Shown here: piece by piece, positions 53,227-61,308 of the stretch | Layout: each line of letters opens with the position of its first letter | Numbering within the stretch: the first letter of the stretch is position 1 | Source of the DNA: DATJLY01 sp963773665 | GTDB lineage: Bacteria > Pseudomonadota > Alphaproteobacteria > ATCC43930 > CGMCC-115725 | Reading direction: 5' to 3' | Length of the DNA: 64,000 bases | Assembly: GCA_963773665.1 (NCBI GenBank) | Contig: CAVZBZ010000003.1 | Coordinates: 310,001-374,000 of the forward strand | Translations under genes and position numbers: made by a program | The notes under the pieces: generated by a model | What the model saw: only the letters and a program-made list of their open reading frames with translations | Database searches by the model: none | Told to the model about the DNA's origin: nothing

Positions 53227-54255
53227 CTATTTGTCGCGCTTGGCCGCGTCGGCCACGATCTTGTAGGCCGCGGCGAGCTCGGGATTCTTCTTCGAGACAT
53301 CCTCGGCGACGGAGCCCAGCGTTTCCATCAACGCCGACTGCTCGTCGGCCGGAAGCTCGATCCGCTCGCCGCCCTTCGCGACCCAAACCTGTTGCGACTC
53401 GGCCCAAGCCTTCATGGCGAACGGATAGATCGCCTTCGACTCCTCGGCGGCCGCGTGATCGACCACCTTCTGCAAATCCGCCGGCAGCGTGGCGCGCCAT
53501 TTCTGGCTGATCTCGGTGATGATGAAGATGTAGGGCTGGCCCGTCTCGGTGACGTATTTCGCCGCGTCCTGGTATTGCATGTTGGTGAAGACCGGCATCC
53601 CGGCGACGGCGCCGTCGATGGCGCCCTGCTGGATCGCCGGCAGCACGTCGGCAAGCGTCATCGCCACCGGCGTCGCGCCGAGCCGGTCGAACGCGACCGA
53701 TTGGAAGTCCGAGGCGAAAATGCGGATCTTCTTGCCCTTGAAGTCGGCAAGGTGGCGGAGCGGGGTGCGGGCGATGATCGCGGACGGCAGCACCGGGAAC
53801 AATCCTGCGCCGTGCAGCCCCTTGGCGGCGCCGAGCCCGAGCATGAGCTTCAGCACTGCGGGGTCGGCCGCGACGCGTTGCGCCTGCGGCATGGACTCGA
53901 CGAGCCCCGGCGCCGCCATGAGCTGGAACCGGTCGTCGATACCGACCATGAATTCCGGCGGGACGAGGATGCATTGGATCGAACCGAACTGCACGCCTTC
54001 GATCTGGCGCGGGATGGAGCCGAGCTGGCTTGCCGGGTAGACCTCGGCCTTGATGCGTCCGCCCGAATCCTTCTCGACGCGCGCGGCAAGGTTCTTGGCG
54101 TATTGGTGCGGCGCGTCGTTGATGGTCGGCAGCGTGATCTTCATCACGAAGGATTTGTCGTCGGCGCGTGCCGCCGTGGCGGCGGAGAGCGCGATCGCAA
54201 ACACACATGCGGCAATTGCCGTGGCCGCGCAGTCACCGAATTTTTCGATGCGCAT
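53227..54255 (-). CDS. TRAP transporter periplasmic binding protein (DctP-like), copy 2
   Basis: 342 residues with a signal peptide ending at about AARA. Corresponding motifs are HQYAKNLAARVEKDSGGRIK, VYPASQLGSIPRQIEGVQFG and FKGKKIRIFASDFQSVAFDR. Substitutions in the ligand pocket region (for example FASDFQSVAFDRLGATPVAM against VLASEFQIKAFERLGATPVA) suggest a related but different ligand. It lies 105 bases downstream of the Rieske dioxygenase beta-subunit gene on the same strand and probably belongs to that transcription unit, binding the acid that the dioxygenase attacks. Confidence 0.9.
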   Translation of the reverse strand: MRIEKFGDCAATAIAACVFAIALSAATAARADDKSFVMKITLPTINDAPHQYAKNLAARVEKDSGGRIKAEVYPASQLGSIPRQIEGVQFGSIQCILVPPEFMVGIDDRFQLMAAPGLVESMPQAQRVAADPAVLKLMLGLGAAKGLHGAGLFPVLPSAIIARTPLRHLADFKGKKIRIFASDFQSVAFDRLGATPVAMTLADVLPAIQQGAIDGAVAGMPVFTNMQYQDAAKYVTETGQPYIFIITEISQKWRATLPADLQKVVDHAAAEESKAIYPFAMKAWAESQQVWVAKGGERIELPADEQSALMETLGSVAEDVSKKNPELAAAYKIVADAAKRDK

Positions 54256-54360
54256 GTTTTAGCTCCCTGAAGCTTCGCCGGTCTTTGCCGGCGATTGATC
54301 CGTCTTGCTGACGGTTTCAACGGAGATGGTAATCGATTTTTGCGCGCGGGCGCAACGACT

Positions 54361-54834
54361 TCACAGCGGAATGGCGAGGAGGGTATCGACGCGGCGGCTG
54401 TCGCAGACCACGAGCTTTTCCGCGAACAGCGGCTCCGGCCCCTCGATCAGGATGCGGTCGAGATAGCGCCCGGCGCTGAACAGCGTCATGGCGCCTTCCC
54501 GCGTCGTGCGGATCACCTGGTAATTCGTCTGCGCCTCGACGGTCGCGTCCTCGCGGTGCCGCACGAGGGTGGGCGACAGGATGTGGCGATAGCGCTGCGC
54601 CTCGTAGATGTTGGCCTCGCGCAGCGACTGCACCCGGTCGAGCAGCATGCCGCGCGAATTGGCGAAGAAGATGCCGACGGGAAGCTTCTTCTCGTAATTC
54701 TCGCGCGTGATGATCTGGTAGCGGCAGGCCTCGGTGAAGAAATTCGGCCATTCCTCGAGCCGGTCGTCGTCGATCGCCGCGGCATAGCGCGCCTCGAGCC
54801 GCTCGATCGCGAATTGCAGCGCCGCGCCGGTCAT
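54361..54834 (-). CDS. Aromatic-ring-hydroxylating dioxygenase, beta subunit
   Basis: 157 residues, the usual size of the small subunit. FAIERLEARYAAAIDDDRLE EWPNFFTEACRYQIITREN (in two pieces) is the conserved N-terminal cone of the SnoaL-like fold; RYRHILSPTLVRHREDATVE and SAGRYLDRILIEGPEPLFAE follow. It shapes the alpha3-beta3 enzyme and carries no cofactor. The start overlaps the alpha-subunit stop by 4 bases (54831-54834), ensuring coupled translation. Confidence 0.9.
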   Translation of the reverse strand: MTGAALQFAIERLEARYAAAIDDDRLEEWPNFFTEACRYQIITRENYEKKLPVGIFFANSRGMLLDRVQSLREANIYEAQRYRHILSPTLVRHREDATVEAQTNYQVIRTTREGAMTLFSAGRYLDRILIEGPEPLFAEKLVVCDSRRVDTLLAIPL

Positions 54835-56060
54835 AGCCCCATATGCTCGCGATACACTTTCCAGAAGCCGCGCAGCGGCGATTCCGTGGCGCGCGTGTCC
54901 TGCGAACGCCAGTCGCGCCCGCCCATCTCGAGGATTTCGCGATCCGCGCCCGACCCGATTATGCCGCGGCGCACGAAGCTGCCGACCGCACCGTCCTCCA
55001 TCGAGATATAGCCGCCGGGGCCGACGAGGTTCGCCTGCTTGACGCGCTGCAATGTCATCGCGTCGTCGTCGTCGGCGAAGCCGAAATAGGTCCACACCAG
55101 CTCGGTCTCGTCCTTGCCGCGCGGCACGACCTGGCGCGTGCAGAGACAGTTCTGGATCTGCTGCAGCACGAAGCAAGGGAATACCGACAGGATCTGCAGC
55201 GAGATGCCGTCGCCGAACTCGTCGGTGCCCTCGATCATCGACGGATCGGCAAGGCGGAAACCCTCGTGCTTGGCGCGTATCTCGGCGGCGTCGTAATCGG
55301 CGCTCGGGCGGTCGGTCGCCATCTTGGAATAGCTCACGTGATGGCCGCCGCTCTCGTCGATCAGGATGCCGCCCTCGGCCGAAAGCCGGTTCAGGCGGAA
55401 GGTCGTGAAGAACAGATGCAGCAGGCTCGCGTGATAGGGATCGCGCACGTTGCAGATATACATCTTCCAGTTGTTGGGCAGGATCTGGCTGTTGTATCCC
55501 AGCACCTTCGCCGGCTTCCGCATGACGCGGGCGATGCGCTGCCCGATCGCCGGGCCGAGATAGGTTTCGAGCGGCGGCGCATCCGCGGCAAAGGTGCCGA
55601 AGAGGAGGCCGGCAAACCTCTCGACGCGCACGGTGCGCCGCTTCCACGCCTCGCGCCGGAAATCCTCGGGCATGCCGCCCTTGCCGGATATGCCGCGCTG
55701 GAACGGCACGGCGGTGAGGTTGCCTTTGAGGTCGTAGGTCCAGCCGTGATAGACGCAAGAGATGCGCGCGCCGTTGCCGCCTTCCTTGTGGCAGATGAGC
55801 GCGCCGCGATGGGCGCAGCGATTCTCGAAGCCGCCGAGGCTGCCGTCCATGTCGCGCGCCACCACGACCGGCACGTCGCCGACGAAGGTCGCGCGGTAGT
55901 CGCCGGGATTGGCGATCTCGCAGTCGAGGCACAGGTAATTCCAGGTGGCGCCCATGAAGACGCGTTGACGCTCGGCCTCGTAGATGTCGGCGCTCTTGTA
56001 GACATCGTAGGGAACGCGGGAAAAGCCGGGCTCCGGCCAGACGGCGGTGTGATCGTCCAT
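54831..56060 (-). CDS. Rieske aromatic-ring-hydroxylating dioxygenase, alpha subunit
   Basis: 409 residues. The Rieske [2Fe-2S] ligands are CAHRGALICHK...CVYHGW (Cys-x-His and Cys-x2-His, residues ~86-109). The mononuclear iron site is in RDPYHASLLHLFF (two His, near 210) with a distal Asp. The NVRDPYHASLLH form and total size are those of salicylate 5-hydroxylase and anthranilate-type dioxygenases, so an aromatic carboxylic acid is the likely substrate. Electrons must come from a reductase and ferredoxin not encoded here. It is the first gene of a unit with the beta subunit and the two TRAP binding proteins. Confidence 0.9.
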   Translation of the reverse strand: MDDHTAVWPEPGFSRVPYDVYKSADIYEAERQRVFMGATWNYLCLDCEIANPGDYRATFVGDVPVVVARDMDGSLGGFENRCAHRGALICHKEGGNGARISCVYHGWTYDLKGNLTAVPFQRGISGKGGMPEDFRREAWKRRTVRVERFAGLLFGTFAADAPPLETYLGPAIGQRIARVMRKPAKVLGYNSQILPNNWKMYICNVRDPYHASLLHLFFTTFRLNRLSAEGGILIDESGGHHVSYSKMATDRPSADYDAAEIRAKHEGFRLADPSMIEGTDEFGDGISLQILSVFPCFVLQQIQNCLCTRQVVPRGKDETELVWTYFGFADDDDAMTLQRVKQANLVGPGGYISMEDGAVGSFVRRGIIGSGADREILEMGGRDWRSQDTRATESPLRGFWKVYREHMGL

Positions 56061-56390
56061 GGGGACCTCTCACCCGAGAGCCTAGAGCGGATTGCAATCG
56101 AGTGGAACATCCCGACAGGATAGGAGAAGCGCTCCAGGACGTGTGCTCACGAGCGGCGGCCCCACGTCCGCACACGACCCGAAGCGGGCACGCGATTTCG
56201 AAGGCGGAACGTCAGATATGTGCCATCTGCAGACGTCTCGCCGAACTTCAACACCGTGCGGATGGAGAGCAAATGCTCAGCCTCGATGGCCTTGCGGGGC
56301 AGTTCGCCTGCCCTGCCTTGATGGCAAAGCGGAAAGGGCGCACTATTCCGCTTGGAAAGCCAGTCATCTGGGGATGTCGAGTTGACTGTA
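56061..56390. other. 330-base gene-free stretch
   Basis: This region lies between the divergent dioxygenase and protease genes. It begins with CTAGAGCGGATTGCAATCGA (56080-56099), which recalls one arm of small palindromic elements that I have seen in alphaproteobacterial genomes; the opposite arm is only partly present (CGCTCCAG near 56130). A 7-bp inverted repeat CGTGTGC/GCACACG spans ~56139-56175. No convincing promoter or gene is seen. Confidence 0.4.
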
Positions 56391-57251
56391 ATGACCCTGC
56401 CGGGCCGACAATCTTTGCCAAACGACCGATCGCCCGGCAGACCGAGCGCGAGGCGCCCGAACGGTGGCGCCTGGTTTATGGCGATCGGCCTCGTGGGTCT
56501 TCTCCTCTTGCTGTCGATTGCCTGGAGGGTTAGCGGCGACACCAGACGTGACCCGTCTGCCGAGCCTGTGGCCGAACCCTCTTTCCTCGGCACGCAGGAG
56601 ATACGAGCGAGCAATCTCACGCGCTTCACCAAATGGCTCGACGTTCTCGATCGCTGGAGGCGCGAACAGAGCGAGGCCACCGCTATCTGCGATGATGACA
56701 GCGAAGGCGCCTGCGTGCCGAAAGACTGGGCTCGGCTCGTGCAGGAGCTGAAAGGCGCCGGACTGAGGACCAGCGTGCAGCGCGTGAACGAGGCCATCAA
56801 CCGCTATCCATTCGTCGCGTCCACCCAGAATTGGGGCAAGCAATATTGGGAAACACCGTTCGAGTTCGTTCGCCACGGCGGTCAGTGCCAGGATTACGCG
56901 ATCGCAAAATTCATGCTTTTGCGCGAGCTTGGCGTTGCCAACGAAAAACTGCGCTTCGTCATCGTCCAGGACCTTCGGGATGGCGACATGCATGCCGTTT
57001 CCGTCGCTTACGTCGATGACGACGTGATGTTGATGGATAATCTCCTCGCGCAGGCCGAATCGACCACGCGTGTCACCTGGTATATGCCCTATTATTCCAT
57101 CAACGAGACGAATTGGTGGCGGCATTTACCGGCCGAGGAGCAGATCTCGCGCGCCGGCGACATCGCCCGAGGCCGGATCGCGGTCTCCGATGCGCCAGGA
57201 TTTGTGTCCGAGGATGAGTTCAACGCGATCAATTCGTGCGCCCGCAGGTAA
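56391..57251 (+). CDS. Transglutaminase-like cysteine peptidase (BTLCP, LapG-like), membrane-anchored
   Basis: 286 residues. One N-terminal membrane helix (WFMAIGLVGLLLLLSIAWRV, ~27-46) is followed by a periplasmic transglutaminase-like domain. The triad is Cys in HGGQCQDYAIAKFMLLRELG, His in GDMHAVSVAY and Asp in VMLMDNL. The segment RVNEAINRYPFV is also typical. LapG-type proteases cut large surface adhesins and so release biofilm cells; here neither a LapD-like receptor nor an RTX adhesin is adjacent. The LapG of pseudomonads has a cleaved signal; this one seems anchored. The ATG at 56391 is the likely start. GC content is lower than in neighbouring genes. Confidence 0.82.
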   Translation: MTLPGRQSLPNDRSPGRPSARRPNGGAWFMAIGLVGLLLLLSIAWRVSGDTRRDPSAEPVAEPSFLGTQEIRASNLTRFTKWLDVLDRWRREQSEATAICDDDSEGACVPKDWARLVQELKGAGLRTSVQRVNEAINRYPFVASTQNWGKQYWETPFEFVRHGGQCQDYAIAKFMLLRELGVANEKLRFVIVQDLRDGDMHAVSVAYVDDDVMLMDNLLAQAESTTRVTWYMPYYSINETNWWRHLPAEEQISRAGDIARGRIAVSDAPGFVSEDEFNAINSCARR

Positions 57252-57714
57252 CGCCAGAACGCCGGCAAAGGGCGACGCGTAAACAAACTTACGGCCGCGA
57301 GGGCGGCGTGGCCCGCTAGCGCGTCTTTTCCGCTGCCACTGGCTCGGGGACGCTGTCGCGCAATGTTACGAGCTCCACCGCCGCCGCGTTGGTGGCGAGA
57401 AACGTGTGCCTCGTCGCGCTGACGATGTGCTGCTGCTCCACGGCCTCCCTTCCTCGGCCATGATACGGGAAGATTGTAGCATGGGAGCCGTGGCGTTGCG
57501 CCTAGCCGCCAATGTCCGGTCAGGGTCATCAACACCCTTGGCGCCGCGCGCGCGACAGGTCCGCTTTACCCCTGACTTCGGAAGCTTACGCGCCCAACCG
57601 ACACGGTAGAAACGTGCCATTACCGGAAGTCGTAGCTTCTTTCAGCCACTGCGAAAAGGATCGGCGACGGGCCGTTTCCCGTTCGCAATAGCAGCACATC
57701 CATGACGGAGATCA
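57252..57714. other. 463-base stretch with probable gene relics
   Basis: No intact gene is seen. On the minus strand, bases ~57303-57480 encode a plausible protein end (EAVEQQHIVSATRHTFLATN and LVTLRDSVPEPVAAEKTR, then a stop) with no start, suggesting a decayed gene. On the plus strand, near 57560-57600, a short segment reads VRFTPDFGSLRAQ, which recalls a degenerate dispersed rhizobial element; this is from memory and uncertain. Confidence 0.35.
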
Positions 57715-58197
57715 TCACCTAATCGCCGGGGTCGAAGGCCTGGGCACCGCGTGCTTCACCGGCGGCAGGCTTTGCAGATAGGCGGCAATTGCATTGGCGT
57801 CCGCCTTGGTGAACTCAAAAACATGCTTCCACGGCATGAGCTGCGAGAGCATACGCCCATCCGGCCGCCTGCCGGTGGTAAGGACCGTGACGATCTGCGC
57901 CCGCGTCCACGACCCGAGACCCGTCTCCACGTCGGGCGTCAGGTTAGGGGCGATGACATCCGAGCCAGGAACGGGAAAGACAACCTCGCCAGAAACGGGA
58001 AAGCCGCGATCTCCGCCGCCGAGAAAGCGCTCCAGGTCGGGACTGCCGTCCGGCCTGCCGGGCGTGTGGCAATCCGAGCAGCCTATCGCGGCAACGAGAT
58101 ACATGCCGCGCGTGACCTGCGTATCGGCGGCGCCGGCGGGCGGCACGGGCATGGTGACGCTGACTAGCACAAACAAGGCGCCGCAAAATCTGTGCAT
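57715..58197 (-). CDS. Monohaem c-type cytochrome
   Basis: 160 residues with a signal peptide (MHRFCGALFVLVSVTMPVPP, cleavage near AGA). One haem site, CSDCH, is near residue 40, and the axial Met is probably in MLSQLMPWKHVFEFTKADAN. The end, AIAAYLQSLPPVKHAVP, is typical of the cytochrome c family found beside alcohol and aldehyde dehydrogenases. It should act as a periplasmic electron carrier. It is transcribed alone here; the GMC enzymes in the window could in principle use such a carrier, but they are 12 kb or more away. Confidence 0.88.
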   Translation of the reverse strand: MHRFCGALFVLVSVTMPVPPAGAADTQVTRGMYLVAAIGCSDCHTPGRPDGSPDLERFLGGGDRGFPVSGEVVFPVPGSDVIAPNLTPDVETGLGSWTRAQIVTVLTTGRRPDGRMLSQLMPWKHVFEFTKADANAIAAYLQSLPPVKHAVPRPSTPAIR

Positions 58198-58288
58198 AAT
58201 GATCTACCCCTCTTTGGAGTTCCACGTCAGGGAACTTCGTTCATCTAGCGCGATTCGGCGATATTCTCCGACCGCGCGCATGAAATCT

Positions 58289-58473
58289 TCACGCGAACAA
58301 AACGGCGTCGGCCACAACGTCAATGATAGCTTTCTCCCGTTCTCGATACCAGATCGCCGGCGCGGCCGTTCTTCCGGTTTGGGTCACGGACAGACATAGC
58401 CTTGCGGCCATGCATTGAGTCGGCTTCTCACGCAGTAGCGGATTTCGGTCGCGTGTTTCGCGCCAGCGCTTTT
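58289..58473 (-). pseudogene. Probable remnant of a protein-coding gene (C-terminal end)
   Basis: A minus-strand stretch ending at a stop at 58289-58291 encodes RNPLLREKPTQCMAARL ... IWYREREKAIIDVVADAVLFA. Its composition looks like a real protein and unlike the Arg-rich frames seen antisense to genes here, but there is no start or upstream part before the formyltransferase gene. I do not recognise the family. It may be the tail of a deleted gene. Confidence 0.3.
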
Positions 58474-59409
58474 CTACGAGTGCACGGCCCAGCCCAGGAT
58501 CGTGCCCGGCGCGATGCCGGCCTCGCTGCCTGCGATCTTCTTGCCGTCGTCGATGCGGCAGCGCAGCACCTCGAGAAACCCGCCCTGCGCGTGCACCGAA
58601 AAACTTGCGGCGCCTGCTGCCGTCACCTGGCCGGGCCTCATGCCGCGCACCTCGCCAAACGTGCGGGCGATGCGTTTTCGCGCGTCGAAGATTTGCAGCC
58701 GCCGTCCCTGCCACTGCGTCCACGCGCCGGGCGCCGGGTTGCAGCCGCGCACCAGGTCATAGACGCGGTCGATATGCTTCGCCCAGTCGATCCGCGCTTC
58801 CGCCTCGTGCACCCAGCCCTCGTACGTGGCATCGCCCTCGTCCTGCCGCCATTCGCGCGCCGTGCCGGCGAGCACGGCTTCCGCCGCCTCGACCAGCGCC
58901 GCCACTCCCAGCGGAAATATCCTGTCGAAATAGACCGTGCCGAGCGTGTCGTCCGGGCCGATCGCGACCTCCTTCTGCAGGATCACCGGCCCCTCGTCGA
59001 GCCCGTCCGACGGCCGGAAGATCGAGAGCCCCGTCTTCGTGCGGCCTTCGATGATCGCCCAGTTGATCGCCGAGGGCCCGCGATGAAGCGGCAGCAGCGA
59101 GGGGTGGAACTGGATCGTGCCATGCGCCGGAAGGGTGCAGAACGATTGCGGCACGAACTGCGTGACATAGGCCATGACGGCGATATCGGCCGCCATCCGG
59201 CGCAGCGCCCCCTGCGCCTCGTCGCTCGCATAGGAGCGGAAGGAGTTTACGGGAATGCCGGCCGATGCCGCCGCCTCCTGCAGCGGGTCGGGTCGCGCGC
59301 CGGGCTCGGCCGGCGGCACGAACACGCCAGCGACCTCGTGGCCCTGCGCGAGAAACGCCTCGAGCACCGCCTTGCCGAACGCCTGCTGTCCGATGATGGC
59401 GAGGCGCAT
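58474..59409 (-). CDS. Formyltransferase (Fmt/10-formyl-THF hydrolase-like)
   Basis: 311 residues. The formyltransferase domain has MRLAIIGQQAFGKAVLEAFL at the start, the catalytic-loop signature HPSLLPLHRGPSAINWAI (near 105; the His and preceding Asn/Gln region form the active site) and SIFRPSDGLDEGPVILQKE with the catalytic Asp. A C-terminal OB-like domain follows from ~205. It resembles the N-terminal half of 10-formyltetrahydrofolate dehydrogenase more than Met-tRNA formyltransferase. It uses N10-formyl-THF. It is the third gene of a bioF-bioD-formyltransferase row, 10 bases after bioD. Confidence 0.85.
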   Translation of the reverse strand: MRLAIIGQQAFGKAVLEAFLAQGHEVAGVFVPPAEPGARPDPLQEAAASAGIPVNSFRSYASDEAQGALRRMAADIAVMAYVTQFVPQSFCTLPAHGTIQFHPSLLPLHRGPSAINWAIIEGRTKTGLSIFRPSDGLDEGPVILQKEVAIGPDDTLGTVYFDRIFPLGVAALVEAAEAVLAGTAREWRQDEGDATYEGWVHEAEARIDWAKHIDRVYDLVRGCNPAPGAWTQWQGRRLQIFDARKRIARTFGEVRGMRPGQVTAAGAASFSVHAQGGFLEVLRCRIDDGKKIAGSEAGIAPGTILGWAVHS

Positions 59410-59419
59410 CGCCGCCCTC

Positions 59420-60091
59420 CTAGACGAGATCGGCCAGCATGCCGAACACCGGATGGCCGGCACCCGCCTCGAGCAGCGGCAGCGCCAGCACCTTCGTGCC
59501 GTGCGCGAAGCGGGCGATGCTTGCGGCGTTCTCGGCGAGCGGCACCGGGCTTTCGCCGTTTGCGCTCAGCACCACCGCGGCGACCGGAATTTGGCGGTGC
59601 TTCAGCGCCGCGAGCGCGGTCAGCGTGTGGCTGATCGTGCCGAGATAGTTGCCGGCGACGACAAGCGCCGGAAGCCGCAAATCGGCGATCCAGTCGAGCA
59701 CCGTGCGCTCGCCGTCGAGCGGCACCATGACGCCGCCGATGCCCTCGACCAGCAGCAATTCGGCCGCCGCAAGCTCGGCGCGGCAGAATGCCACCAGCGC
59801 GTCGTAATCGAGCGCCCGCCCCTCGCGCCGCGCGGCAAGCTCGGGCGCGACCGGCGCGCGATAGCGGAACGGCGCGATCCGCGCGATCTCGTCCGGCGTG
59901 CCCGGAAGGTCGAGCGCAGCCAACAGCCGCGCCGGGTCGCTCGCCGGCGCGCTCCATTCCTCGAACCCGCTCGCGACCGGCTTCAGCGCCGCCACGGCGC
60001 GGCCGCGCCGCCGCAATTCGCGGATGAGGCCGACGGCGACGAAGGTCTTGCCGATGTCGGTGCCGGTGCCCGTGAGAAAAAGTCCGCTCAT
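59420..60091 (-). CDS. bioD: Dethiobiotin synthetase
   Basis: 223 residues. The ATP-binding P-loop is TGTGTDIGKT (residues ~7-16); the catalytic Lys is in LKPVASGFEE, and VEGIGGVMVPL and VAGNYLGTISHTLTAL are conserved. It closes the ureido ring, converting 7,8-diaminononanoate, CO2 and ATP to dethiobiotin in the cytoplasm. The start overlaps the end of bioF by 4 bases. No anomalies. Confidence 0.93.
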   Translation of the reverse strand: MSGLFLTGTGTDIGKTFVAVGLIRELRRRGRAVAALKPVASGFEEWSAPASDPARLLAALDLPGTPDEIARIAPFRYRAPVAPELAARREGRALDYDALVAFCRAELAAAELLLVEGIGGVMVPLDGERTVLDWIADLRLPALVVAGNYLGTISHTLTALAALKHRQIPVAAVVLSANGESPVPLAENAASIARFAHGTKVLALPLLEAGAGHPVFGMLADLV

Positions 60092-61242
60092 GCCGCCATC
60101 CTCGTCACATGCTCGCGCACCAGGGCGGCAAGGCGCGCCACCGCGTCGTCGGGATGCGAGGCGGTAAACGCGATCCTGAGCCGCGCCGTGCCGGGCGGAA
60201 CGGTGGGCGGCCGGATCGCCACGACCAGGAAGCCTTCGGCCTCGAGCATCGCCTGCGCCGCAACCGCGTCCGCTTCGTCGCCGAGCAGCACCGGCACGAT
60301 CGCGCTTTGCGCTTCCGGCAGGCCCGCGGCGCGCGTGAAGGCGCGCGCCTTCGCCAAGGGTTTTGCCGCACGGCCGGGCTCGCGCGCGATGATGTCGAGC
60401 GCGGATATCGCGGCCGCGACCGCGGCCGGCGGCAGGCCGGTCGAATAGATGAGCGGGCGCGCCCGGCTCGCCATGAGATCGACCACCGCACGCGAGGCGC
60501 AGAGATATCCGCCATAGCTCGCCGCTGCCTTCGACAGCGTCCCCATCTGCAGCGGCACGCGGGCGCGCGCCTCGGCGACCGAGCCGCGCCCATCTCCGAG
60601 CGTGCCGAACCCGTGCGCGTCGTCCACCAGCAGCCACGCGTCGTAGCGTTCGGCGACTTCCGCAAGCTCGGCGAGCGGCGCGCGGTCGCCGTCCATCGAG
60701 AACACGCCTTCGGTGGCGACGAGCGCGTGCCGGTATTTGCCGCGCCGCTCCGCGAGCAGGTCCGCGAGGTGGCCCGCATCGTTGTGGCGGAACGCAGAGA
60801 CGGCTCCGCGCGAAAGCTGCGCGCCGGCCCAAAGGCAGGCATGCGACAGCGCGTCGAGCAGAACGATGTCGTCCTCGCCCGCAAGCGCCGGAACGATGGC
60901 GGCATTGGCGAGATAGCCCGAACCGAACACGCACGCAGCATTGCTGCCCTTGAAGCGCGCGAGCCGCTCCTCGAGCGCCCCGTAGAGCGGATGGTTGCCG
61001 GTGACGAGGCGCGAGGCGCCGGCGCCCGTGCCCCAGCGCTCGACCGCGGCCACCGCTGCCGCCTTCACCTCGGGATGCTGCGTCAGGTTGAGGTAGTCGT
61101 TGCACGAAAAGGACAGGAGCCTGCGCCCGCCGCGCTCGACATAGAGCCCGTCGTCGCGCGAAGTGGCGACGAGCCGGCGGCGGCGGTTCATGGCCGCCGC
61201 GTCGTCGAGCTTTGCCGTGGCGAATTGGTCGAGCGAGAGCAA
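60088..61242 (-). CDS. bioF: 8-amino-7-oxononanoate synthase
   Basis: 384 residues, a PLP-dependent alpha-oxoamine synthase. Key segments: SFSCNDYLNLTQHPEVKAAA near the N-terminus, GTGAGASRLVTGNHPLYGAL, DDAHGFGTLG, and the PLP Lys in MGTLSKAAASYGGYL. It condenses pimeloyl-thioester and alanine. The start is a TTG at 61242 with AAGG 6 bases upstream, unless a downstream ATG (17 codons later) is used. It is divergent from bioB across 66 bases that contain no clear BioR-type operator. Confidence 0.93.
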   Translation of the reverse strand: MLSLDQFATAKLDDAAAMNRRRRLVATSRDDGLYVERGGRRLLSFSCNDYLNLTQHPEVKAAAVAAVERWGTGAGASRLVTGNHPLYGALEERLARFKGSNAACVFGSGYLANAAIVPALAGEDDIVLLDALSHACLWAGAQLSRGAVSAFRHNDAGHLADLLAERRGKYRHALVATEGVFSMDGDRAPLAELAEVAERYDAWLLVDDAHGFGTLGDGRGSVAEARARVPLQMGTLSKAAASYGGYLCASRAVVDLMASRARPLIYSTGLPPAAVAAAISALDIIAREPGRAAKPLAKARAFTRAAGLPEAQSAIVPVLLGDEADAVAAQAMLEAEGFLVVAIRPPTVPPGTARLRIAFTASHPDDAVARLAALVREHVTRMAA

Positions 61243-61308
61243 AGCGGCCTTTCACTTCGTGGCGGCATGGATGTAGCCTCAAGGCGCAAGCCAAGGCAAG
61301 GAGCGTGC

